Positions 1 to 7,205 of a DNA stretch of 64,000 nucleotides are shown one piece after another. Made by a program: the position numbers and the translations under genes. The DNA comes from Parasphingorhabdus sp. GTDB taxonomy: Bacteria; Pseudomonadota; Alphaproteobacteria; Sphingomonadales; Sphingomonadaceae. How positions within the stretch are numbered: position 1 is the first letter of the stretch; the number at the start of each line of letters is the position of its first letter. The notes beneath the pieces are model-generated. The model was not told where the DNA came from, searched no databases, and was given only the letters and a program-made list of their open reading frames with translations. The stretch lies in NCBI GenBank assembly GCA_030373505.1, contig JAUCYS010000004.1, positions 1 to 64,000 of the forward strand. Direction: 5' to 3'.

Positions 1-282
1 AACAATGCGGCTCGGCTCTAATCCCAGCTGGAGGAAAGCAGGGGGTCACGTCACCGCGCTCTATCCGCTTCGCGCACCGAGCCATAGTCTCGGCCCATTC
101 GGGTAACGATCACTAACCCACCTGCTCAGGGGCTTCGCCCCTCGCGCGCGCAAGGCATCCAAACGTATCCACTGCGCTTTGCTTGCGGACCCTCGTTCGG
201 AGCCTCCTTGCGCTTTCTACCCCCATCCTCGCCGGAAGCAGGGTTGCATGAGCAACCCATAACCTACGGAAAGGGATAAAAA
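1..282. other. non-coding leader upstream of ardA
   Basis: I see no convincing gene in this stretch. It is rich in short G/C runs and ends in a purine-rich stretch (AAAGGGATAAAA) directly before the ardA start, which can serve as its ribosome binding site. It probably continues the mobile element whose left end lies outside the window. Confidence 0.4.
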
Positions 283-795
283 ATGAGTGAAGGAGAAATC
301 AGAATCTATGTGGCCTGTTTGGCCTCATACAATAACGGAATACTGCATGGTGCTTGGATAGACGCCAACCAAGACCCCTACGACATTTGGGGCGAGGTGA
401 GCGCGATGCTGGCATTATCGCAGATCGAGAATGCCGAAGAGTGGGCTATCCATGATTATGAAGGTTTGGAAGGCGTATCGATATCCGAATATGAGGGCTT
501 TGAAAGCGTTTCAAACAAAGCCGCGTTCATCGAACAGCACGGCGCATTAGGCGGCAAGTTGATTGAATATTATGGCGATCTTGAAGATGCCCAGAAAGCT
601 ATCGATGAGCAATATGCAGGAGAATATGAAAGCCTGTCTGATTTTGCACAGGAGCTAACCGAGCAAGCCACAGTCATTCCTGATAATCTGGTTTATTATA
701 TTGATTACGAGCGCATGGCGCGTGATCTGGAAATCAATGATGTTCTCGCAATAGAAACGCGGCACGATCAGGTGCATGTGTTTTGGGCACATTGA
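283..795 (+). CDS. ardA: ArdA family antirestriction protein
   Basis: The 170-residue product matches ArdA in length and character. It is strongly acidic along its whole length, begins with the typical IRIYVACLASYNNGILHG segment, and has Asp/Glu clusters around residues 55-70 and 95-125. ArdA proteins mimic B-form DNA and inhibit type I restriction enzymes in the cytoplasm, which protects incoming conjugative DNA. The gene sits at the left end of a block with traG, traD, traC and traA, the usual setting for ardA. The start is supported by a purine-rich stretch just upstream. The next ORF can begin one base after the ArdA stop, which suggests a two-gene transcript. The family assignment is from recognition of the sequence pattern. 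Confidence 0.93.
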   Translation: MSEGEIRIYVACLASYNNGILHGAWIDANQDPYDIWGEVSAMLALSQIENAEEWAIHDYEGLEGVSISEYEGFESVSNKAAFIEQHGALGGKLIEYYGDLEDAQKAIDEQYAGEYESLSDFAQELTEQATVIPDNLVYYIDYERMARDLEINDVLAIETRHDQVHVFWAH

Positions 796-796
796 T

Positions 797-1222
797 ATGT
801 GCAGCGCATTAAAGAAGCCCACAGTCGAGGTTAGCTCGAGCCGATTGGCTCACGGCAAATGGTGTCACCGTACAAATAAGATGATTGGTGAAGGTGATGT
901 TAGCGCGAGTTATAGCGCTGATCGCATCGGAAGCGAGAAACCCGTTCGCAAACCGTTCTCACAAGGGGGCAAGCTATGGGTGTGTACGGGTTCAAATGGA
1001 AAAACCAGCCAAGCATATCGTCTTGTTCATCCGGCCTGTTTTGACGGGAATACGTTGACCTACGGCGAGCGTGTCAGAGACGGATACAATGGGCGTAGCG
1101 ATCCCAAGGGATTCTACCACGGCATGCTGGTTACACATCGCGGGGAAGCTATAGTGCTTTGCGGCCCTGAAATTCATTTCGTGGCAGGAGCGGAGCAGCA
1201 GGGGAATTTATTCGACTTTTGA
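797..1222 (+). CDS. hypothetical protein linked to ardA
   Basis: This ORF encodes about 141 residues if it starts at the ATG one base beyond the ardA stop; an in-frame start at 776 would overlap ardA. I do not recognise the family. The protein has four cysteines spread along the chain (about residues 3, 23, 47 and 65 onward), no signal peptide and no membrane segment, and its second half carries several short Gly-, His- and Tyr-containing stretches. The tight spacing implies translation coupled to ArdA and possibly a related role in establishing the element in a new host, but that is inference from position only. Its 3' end overlaps an antiparallel relaxase-like remnant. Confidence 0.55.
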   Translation: MCSALKKPTVEVSSSRLAHGKWCHRTNKMIGEGDVSASYSADRIGSEKPVRKPFSQGGKLWVCTGSNGKTSQAYRLVHPACFDGNTLTYGERVRDGYNGRSDPKGFYHGMLVTHRGEAIVLCGPEIHFVAGAEQQGNLFDF

Positions 1223-1487
1223 GGTTCGAAATCGCGGCTGATACTGCGAACTCGCGGACGCTGATCGGTTAGCTGTTGGCGCTTCCGCATAAACGCTTCG
1301 CGGCGCTTATCCTGATCGCTTTGGTCAAGTTCCGGCGGCTTGAACCTTTCGCTATCGCGCTTCAATTCCAGTCATTGTTCGTGCAGCTTGCCTCGCGTTT
1401 CCAGTCTATGTTGCCGAGCCGCCCTGCGTTCTGATAGCTGTTTGAATATCAGCGCATCACGCTCTGCGCTGTCACGAATATTCTAAT
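1174..1487 (-). pseudogene. decayed relaxase-like C-terminal fragment
   Basis: On the minus strand one frame encodes a charged, Arg/Gln/Glu-rich segment (about 35 residues ending in GKLHEQ), then an in-frame TGA, then about 65 more residues of the same character starting LELKRDSERFKPPELD. The composition (many R, K, E, Q, helical, no hydrophobic core) resembles the C-terminal tails of mobilisation relaxases. The upstream part runs into a TAG and then into an unrelated plus-strand gene end. I read it as the tail of an old mobilisation gene. The exact family cannot be fixed from such low-complexity sequence, and chance openness is the alternative. Confidence 0.35.
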
Positions 1488-1712
1488 AAACGTGGCATCG
1501 GAAAAAAAGCACCGAGTAAATACATTAGAAAATTTTCTAAAAGCAATTCATCGCTCCCAGAAACACTTCAAACTCATCTAATTCAAGAATTGGATGCTTT
1601 TGGAGTAAATACTGATGAATACGACCTGTTCATCGAGCGCCGCGCAAGGGCCATCGCACTCGCATTAAATGTTAAGCTTAAGCCCAAAATTGCTCGCGCC
1701 AAAAGCAATTGA
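1479..1712 (+). pseudogene. 5'-truncated AT-rich gene fragment
   Basis: A plus-strand frame of about 76 codons runs to a TGA at 1710-1712 without a credible start. It reads through KKAPSKYIRKFSKS and LIQELDAFGVNTDEYDLF to FIERRARAIALALNVKLKPK near the end. The protein-like run and its AT-rich composition, distinct from the GC-rich neighbours, suggest the 3' end of a gene whose beginning was lost where it abuts the relaxase-like remnant. I do not recognise the family. It could be the end of a restriction- or DUF262-type protein, but that is a guess. Confidence 0.35.
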
Positions 1713-1748
1713 TATAGATATTATTTAGAGAAAATTCTTTCCTTCTCC

Positions 1749-3272
1749 CTATTTACTCTCATCAAACATCCCCGCGAATTCCTTATCAGCATAATATCGT
1801 AATTTCTTCACGACCAGCGGGTTTTCGCCAACCCGCATCAGCAGCAGCGTATCAGGCGCAAGCTGCATGATTTCGTTCGCATCCATGAGATTGCGGGCGG
1901 CAAGATGTTGTGTTTGGCTTAATGATCGTTCTGGGTCTTTGACCATCACGTCCTTTTGGCTCTGCCCGCTGGTTTCATAGGTGATGGTTTCCCGCCCCAT
2001 CGTTTTGGACAGCATATCGGCGGTGTCATAATCATTGACCCCGAACGCTTGCAGCACACCGGCATTGGACATGAACGTGCCAGCATTCTTGCCATAGAGG
2101 CTGCGCAGTTGATGGATGTCCTGCAAGATCGGCCATAGTTGCAGGCCGTAACCGGCCATCAGCCCCATTGCGCGCTCAACAGGTTGCAACCGGCCAAGCG
2201 CGGCAAATTCATCGAGCAGGAAGAGCACGGGACGCGGCAGCTTTGCCAACGAGCGCGCCAATTCGGCGATTGCCTGCGCCACCAGCAGCCGCAGCCAGCG
2301 CGAATAGGTGTCGAGCCGGTCAGGCGGCAGGATCAAGAATATCGTTGCTACGCTTTCCTTAAGATCAGCAAAGGCAAAATCGGACCCGTCCACGACCTGC
2401 GCGATGCGCGGACTGTCAAGAAAATGCGTGTGCCGCTGCGCCGCTGACAACACGCCTGCCGCTTCGCGGTGCGATTTGCTCACATGGCGGTTGGCGGCAC
2501 GGGCGATCAACCCGTTCGCAGCAGTGCTCGCCTGCATCACTGTCAACAATGCGGTGAAATCATCGGGCGCAAGCGTGAGATAATCCCGAACGCTGGTCAG
2601 CGTTCGGTGTGCAAGTCCATCATGGCATACGACATAAAGGATGATGCCCGAGATGAGCGCTTTTGCTTCCTCGTTCCAATGCGCCTCGGCTGTCTGTTCG
2701 TCGAACACCAACGCGTCCGCCAGCGTCATCGCATCCTCGGCAATATCGAGACTGTCTCTATCTAGGAGATCGAGCGGATTATATCTTGCGGTCTGCTGAC
2801 CAGAGATACCGAACGGATCAAGGCAATGGACCGGCCCGAACGTCTTACGCTGGCGCATGGTCACTTGGGCATTCTCGCCCTTGGGATCAATACAGATGAC
2901 CGAGCGATTGGCGGTGAGCAGATTGGGAATGATCGTGCCAACCCCTTTGCCAGAGCGTGTCGGCGCGATGGTCAAAAGATGTGCGGGGCCATCATAGCGC
3001 AGCATCCGGCCCGACGTGTCACGACCAATCAGAAGATCGCCCTTGTTTTTTGCCAGCGCGTTGACATCACTGCGCGATCCAAACTTTGCCGACCCCAGCG
3101 TGTCATCGGGGCGGGCATATCTGACCTTGAGATAGATAACGCCAATCCACAGCGCGATCCCGCCAATCAGAATCAGCCAGAATGCGGTTTGCGTTTTTGG
3201 TAGCCACCACGCGATAAGCAGCACTCCAGCGAACAGCAGCAACGCGCATCCGTGGAGACGACTACTCACCAA
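1749..3272 (-). CDS. traG: type IV coupling protein TraG/VirD4
   Basis: The 507-residue product is a VirD4/TraG coupling ATPase, which links the relaxosome to the mating channel at the inner membrane. Two hydrophobic segments lie near the N terminus (about residues 8-24 and 30-48). The Walker A motif APTRSGKGVGT follows at about residue 104, and LFLLDEFAALGR near residue 350 gives Walker B and its following conserved region. The protein is about 130 residues shorter than Ti-plasmid TraG. The start is a TTG at 3272 or GTG at 3269, right behind the traD stop, so translation is probably coupled. It is the last gene of a traC-traD-traG unit read away from traA. Confidence 0.9.
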   Translation of the reverse strand: MVSSRLHGCALLLFAGVLLIAWWLPKTQTAFWLILIGGIALWIGVIYLKVRYARPDDTLGSAKFGSRSDVNALAKNKGDLLIGRDTSGRMLRYDGPAHLLTIAPTRSGKGVGTIIPNLLTANRSVICIDPKGENAQVTMRQRKTFGPVHCLDPFGISGQQTARYNPLDLLDRDSLDIAEDAMTLADALVFDEQTAEAHWNEEAKALISGIILYVVCHDGLAHRTLTSVRDYLTLAPDDFTALLTVMQASTAANGLIARAANRHVSKSHREAAGVLSAAQRHTHFLDSPRIAQVVDGSDFAFADLKESVATIFLILPPDRLDTYSRWLRLLVAQAIAELARSLAKLPRPVLFLLDEFAALGRLQPVERAMGLMAGYGLQLWPILQDIHQLRSLYGKNAGTFMSNAGVLQAFGVNDYDTADMLSKTMGRETITYETSGQSQKDVMVKDPERSLSQTQHLAARNLMDANEIMQLAPDTLLLMRVGENPLVVKKLRYYADKEFAGMFDESK

Positions 3273-3599
3273 TCAATCCTCACCGCCTGGTGTGTTAGCA
3301 AACGCCTTGTCTTGCGCCGCTTCACTTTCGGAATCGAACGCGCGCTTGCCGCGCCGCTTCCACAGCATCAGCTTATTCGCGCCATCTTCGTTTCCGGCCC
3401 TCGCAGCAAGTTCGAGCATCGCACCGTAAAGTGTAGCGCGATCATCATCGGTCAATTCGACAAGACCTGATTTTTGGACGAGTCCGCCCAGTTCGATCAG
3501 ATGCCGTGTTCTCTCTCTTCGCTGCACCACCCACTCCCGCTTGTCATATCTGCGCTGACCTGCCTCAGCCCGCCGCCTCGCCGCGAGGTTTCTCACCAT
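3273..3599 (-). CDS. traD: conjugal transfer protein TraD (Ti type)
   Basis: The product is about 108 residues from the ATG at 3599 (MVRNLAARRRAEAGQRRYDK), which I prefer over longer starts because this is where similarity to Ti-type TraD begins. The protein is highly basic at its N terminus with a conserved block of REWVVQRRERTRHLIELGGL character and a Leu/Ala-rich middle. These small proteins accompany TraC in DNA processing at oriT; their precise role is poorly defined. The gene overlaps the 3' end of traC by 35 bp and its stop touches the traG start, so traC-traD-traG behaves as one coupled transcript. Confidence 0.85.
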   Translation of the reverse strand: MVRNLAARRRAEAGQRRYDKREWVVQRRERTRHLIELGGLVQKSGLVELTDDDRATLYGAMLELAARAGNEDGANKLMLWKRRGKRAFDSESEAAQDKAFANTPGGED

Positions 3600-3873
3600 C
3601 GCCTTTTTGGTTGCTACCAGCTTTCGGACGACCCTTGCGCCCACGCTTTCCGAGAAACATCGCACCATCGGCGCGCCAGCTCTCCTTTACGGATTCTTGT
3701 TTGGCTTCCATCACACCCTGCCGGAGCATCCCGGCGATAACCTCAAGGTCAAGCGCATCCGCACCCGTGGCAACCACCAGTGCGCCAAGCTGCTCGACCT
3801 TGCGCGCTTTGAGTTCCCGCGCCTTTTCGGCGAGAGCTTTTAGTTCAGCATCATAATCCCGGACTCTACGCAT
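3565..3873 (-). CDS. traC: conjugal transfer protein TraC (Ti type)
   Basis: The 102-residue product begins MRRVRDYDAELKALAEKARE and contains the helical, Lys/Arg-rich pattern and the central GADALDLEVIAGML segment seen in TraC-like proteins of Ti-type DNA-processing systems. TraC is an accessory relaxosome protein thought to help TraA at oriT. The C terminus is basic and Gly-rich (GKRGRKGRPKAG), compatible with DNA binding. It is the first gene of the minus-strand unit and is divergent from traA, with the candidate oriT in the 176-bp space between them. Confidence 0.85.
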   Translation of the reverse strand: MRRVRDYDAELKALAEKARELKARKVEQLGALVVATGADALDLEVIAGMLRQGVMEAKQESVKESWRADGAMFLGKRGRKGRPKAGSNQKGDGEKPRGEAAG

Positions 3874-3984
3874 TGCGTTTCTCTCCGATTACTTGCACTA
3901 GAACCACAGCATAAGCGCAAATAGTGCTGCTGGCAATTGCGTCATCCAACCTTGAGAACTTGGTCACATCACAATTGCGCAAGT

Positions 3985-4025
3985 AATTTTGAGTGCGCGC
4001 TTATACGTTGTTGCCAACGTCGCTT
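3985..4025. other. oriT: candidate MOBQ-type oriT nic region
   Basis: Between traC and traA lies a perfect 6-bp inverted repeat (ACGTTG-TTGC-CAACGT, 4005-4020). Next to it, read on the minus strand, is ATAAGCGCGCACTC. This arrangement matches RSF1010/Ti-type oriT, where an inverted repeat is followed by a nic sequence like TAAxTGCGCCCT. The position beside traA is also the usual one. The assignment is by pattern; the exact nick site is not proven. Confidence 0.65.
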
Positions 4026-4049
4026 AAAAGTGAGAGATTACTTGGCGTA

Positions 4050-6599
4050 ATGGCGATCTACCATTTCTCTGCAAAAGTCGTGAGCCGCGCCAATGGATCA
4101 AGCGTGGTTGCATCGGCTGCCTACCGCGCCGCTGAACGCTTGTGCGACGACCGGCTTGGGCGCGATCATGACTTCACCAGCAAGACCGGCGTAGTCCATT
4201 CTGAAATCATGCTGCCAGACGACGCGCCGGAGCGACTCGGCGACCGCGAGACGCTGTGGAATGCGGTCGAAGCGGGCGAGGTTCGCAAGGACGCGCAGCT
4301 TGCCCGCGATGTAGAATTTGCGATTCCAAGAGAGATGAACGAAGCTGATGGTGTCCAGCTTGCGCGCGATTTTGTCGCACGGGAATTTGTCGCGCGCGGC
4401 ATGATCGCCGACCTTAATGTGCATTGGGACCAAGGCGAAGATGGCAGTCCCAAACCCCATGCCCATGTCATGCTTTCGATGCGCGAAGTCGGTCCAGACG
4501 GCTTTGGTCAAAAAGAGCGCGACTGGAACAGCACCGACCTCTTGAAAGAATGGCGCGGCGCATGGGCCGACCATGTAAATGTCCGCATGGCCGAGCTTGG
4601 TCTTGAGGCCCGCGTCGATCACCGCACGCTTGAGGCGCAGGGCATTCCGCTCGAACCGCAGCACAAGATCGGTGCAGCGGGATCACGGCGCGCGGGTGCC
4701 GGCGAGGACGCCGAACGCGCCGACGATCATATTCGGATCGCGCGGGAGAACGGCGAGAAGATTATAGCCGATCCGGCTATTGCCTTGAATGCCATTACCC
4801 ATTCCCAAGCCACGTTCACGGAGCGCGATCTTGCCCAGTTCGCGTTCCGGCACAGCGACGGCAAGGACCAGTTCGATGCGGTCATGGCATCGGTGCGCGG
4901 TTCCCCCGAACTTGTGGCATTGGGCAAGGACGGCAAGGATCAGGACCGGTTCACCAGCCGCGATATGATTGCGGTGGAGGAGCGGCTTGGCCTGTCCGCA
5001 TCGATGCTGGCTACCAGCGAGCGCCACGGCGTTGCGGGTCAGAACCGGAATGCCGCGCTTGATGGTGCAGCCGAGCGGGGGATGATTTTGTCTGGCGAGC
5101 AACTTGATGCTTTCGATCATGTCACCGGCAGCAAAGGCCTTGCGTCGGTCGTGGGTTATGCAGGGAGCGGCAAATCGGCCATGCTTGGCGTTGCGCGTGA
5201 TGCGTGGCAGCGTGAAGGCTATAATGTTCGCGGTGCATCGTTATCGGGCATTGCTGCGGAAAATCTTGAAGCCGGTTCCGGCATCAGTTCACGGACGATT
5301 GCGAGCCTTGAATATCAATGGAAGCATGGCCGCGAGCAATTGAGCGAAAATGACGTGCTGGTCATCGACGAGGCAGGTCTGACCGGAACCCGGCAGATGG
5401 ACCAGGTATTGTCCGCTGCCCGCGATGCAGGCGCGAAGGTTGTGCTGGTCGGCGATCCCGAACAGTTGCAGGCGATTGAGGCGGGTGCGGCGTTTCGCTC
5501 GCTTGCCGAAGCGCATGGCGCGGTTGAAATTACAGAAATCCGGCGTCAGCGCGACGACTGGCAGCGCGGTGCAACCCGCGCGCTTGCGACCGGACGGACG
5601 GGCGAGGCGATCCGTGCTTATGGCGAGAATGGCATGGTTCATGGGGCCGAGACGCGCGAGGATGCGCGCGCCGCATTGATTGAGGGCTGGAATGATGCCC
5701 GCACAAGCGATCCCGACAAGAGCCGGATCATATTGACCCATACCAATGCAGAAGTGCGTAACCTCAATATCGCTGCCCGCGACAAGCTGCGCGACCAAGG
5801 AGAGATTGGCGCAGATGTTCGCGTCGAAACCGAACGCGGCATGCGCGACTTTGCCAGCGGCGACCGGATGATGTTCCTGCGCAATGAACGCGGCATGGGA
5901 GTCAAAAACGGGACGCTCGGCACGGTTGAAGCCGTATCGCCCGGACATATGGCTGTCCGCACCGATGACGGGCGCAGCGTATTGTTTGATTTGAAAGATT
6001 ATGCCCATATCGATCATGGCTATGCGGCGACCTTCCACAAGTCTCAGGGCGTGACGGTCGATCAGGCGCATATCTTGGCAACGCCGGGGATGGACCGACA
6101 TTCCGCCTATGTTGGCATGACGCGCCACCGTGAGAATGCGCAGCTCCATTATGGACGCGATGATTTTGCTGACCAGAGCAAGCTCGTGCGTACCCTGTCG
6201 CGTGAACGGGCAAAGGATATGGCGAGCGATTATCCGTTGCGAGACGCCGCCGCGCGCGGCTTTGCCGAGCGGCGCGAGTTCCGGTTTGGGGAAGCGGCCC
6301 GTGATATGGCCGCCAAAGCGCGTAATTTGATCGCTGATCCCGACCGGATTGAAGCGTTGCGGGGCCGTCTCGACAAGGCGCTGGGGCGCGAGCGGTCAGC
6401 AGCCCCCAGCGTCCCGCTAGTTACTGACAAGGATCAAGGGCAAGATCACGATACCAATTCTGCTGCGTCCCGTCTTCATGCGCGCATGGCCGAACTGGGC
6501 AAGCAGGTGCGTGAGAGTGATGAGCGGGATCGTGATCGGACGAAAGCCAAAGAACAGGACCGCGATAATGATCGTGACCGTGGAGGGCCAGGACGATGA
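4050..6599 (+). CDS. traA: Ti-type conjugative relaxase-helicase TraA
   Basis: The 849-residue protein nicks oriT and unwinds the strand for transfer. The N terminus (MAIYHFSAKVVSRANGSS) is the MobA/MobL relaxase domain, with a probable catalytic Tyr25 in AAYR and a metal-binding His motif PKPHAHVML (H137, H139). The second half is a RecD/AAA_30-type helicase with Walker A GYAGSGKS near residue 370, DEAGLTG, VGDPEQLQAIEAG and a late HGYAATFHKSQG motif. I chose the ATG at 4050 because the longer frame from 3993 would read through the candidate oriT. The tail is very charged (Asp/Arg repeats). Its last four bases overlap the next gene. Confidence 0.95.
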   Translation: MAIYHFSAKVVSRANGSSVVASAAYRAAERLCDDRLGRDHDFTSKTGVVHSEIMLPDDAPERLGDRETLWNAVEAGEVRKDAQLARDVEFAIPREMNEADGVQLARDFVAREFVARGMIADLNVHWDQGEDGSPKPHAHVMLSMREVGPDGFGQKERDWNSTDLLKEWRGAWADHVNVRMAELGLEARVDHRTLEAQGIPLEPQHKIGAAGSRRAGAGEDAERADDHIRIARENGEKIIADPAIALNAITHSQATFTERDLAQFAFRHSDGKDQFDAVMASVRGSPELVALGKDGKDQDRFTSRDMIAVEERLGLSASMLATSERHGVAGQNRNAALDGAAERGMILSGEQLDAFDHVTGSKGLASVVGYAGSGKSAMLGVARDAWQREGYNVRGASLSGIAAENLEAGSGISSRTIASLEYQWKHGREQLSENDVLVIDEAGLTGTRQMDQVLSAARDAGAKVVLVGDPEQLQAIEAGAAFRSLAEAHGAVEITEIRRQRDDWQRGATRALATGRTGEAIRAYGENGMVHGAETREDARAALIEGWNDARTSDPDKSRIILTHTNAEVRNLNIAARDKLRDQGEIGADVRVETERGMRDFASGDRMMFLRNERGMGVKNGTLGTVEAVSPGHMAVRTDDGRSVLFDLKDYAHIDHGYAATFHKSQGVTVDQAHILATPGMDRHSAYVGMTRHRENAQLHYGRDDFADQSKLVRTLSRERAKDMASDYPLRDAAARGFAERREFRFGEAARDMAAKARNLIADPDRIEALRGRLDKALGRERSAAPSVPLVTDKDQGQDHDTNSAASRLHARMAELGKQVRESDERDRDRTKAKEQDRDNDRDRGGPGR

Positions 6600-7081
6600 G
6601 CGACGAACAGGACGACCCCCTTTTGGGGTTGCTAACGGATATTGCCGAAGGTGTGGCGAGGCTCGCCGCTCGCGTTGATGCGATAGAGGCAAGCAATGCG
6701 TCGCATCAAAAACAGGTCAACGAGGCGCTTGCCACCATCGCCGAAATTGCCACGCGCACATATTATGTCAGCAAGCCGGCCACCGCCTTGCCGGATGATA
6801 TTATCAACACAAGCGTGATGGACGCTATCATTGAGCGGTGGCCGAAGGATGCGGTTATCACCATGTCGAGCATAGACCGAAAAGTCTTGAACGAACTCGA
6901 CCGCCAACCCGGCGAGATAATCGATAAGTTGATCGAGCGCGCACAAAATAACCCCGATCAGAGCAACGCCAATCGCGTTCGGATGGCTGCGTTTCTTACC
7001 CTTCTCAATCAGGAGAGGGAGCGAAGACTCAAAGCTAAGGAGCAAGGCATTGAACGGAGTGGGCTCGGGCGTGATCGGTAA
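6596..7081 (+). CDS. hypothetical protein coupled to traA
   Basis: The 161-residue product overlaps traA through ATGA, so the two are translationally coupled. Its first 45 residues form an amphipathic helix (LLGLLTDIAEGVARLAARVDAI) likely to be a coiled coil, followed by a more globular part with a second helical, charged C terminus. It has no signal peptide or membrane segment. I do not recognise a family. Position alone suggests an accessory to the relaxase or to regulation of transfer; oligomerisation through the N-terminal helix is plausible. Confidence 0.7.
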   Translation: MSDEQDDPLLGLLTDIAEGVARLAARVDAIEASNASHQKQVNEALATIAEIATRTYYVSKPATALPDDIINTSVMDAIIERWPKDAVITMSSIDRKVLNELDRQPGEIIDKLIERAQNNPDQSNANRVRMAAFLTLLNQERERRLKAKEQGIERSGLGRDR

Positions 7082-7205
7082 ATGACGATGTTGCAAGATA
7101 ACCAGCATATTGGAGTTATCAGCAATAGCGTTTATCGAACCGATTGTGCTGGATTTGATAGTTTGCTGCTGTTGAAATCCCCGCAAACAATGTAAGCAAA
7201 AGCAC

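Noticed and set aside
3993-4049. Extended N terminus of TraA
   Set aside because: Relaxase homology starts at the ATG at 4050, and the extra codons overlap the oriT candidate.
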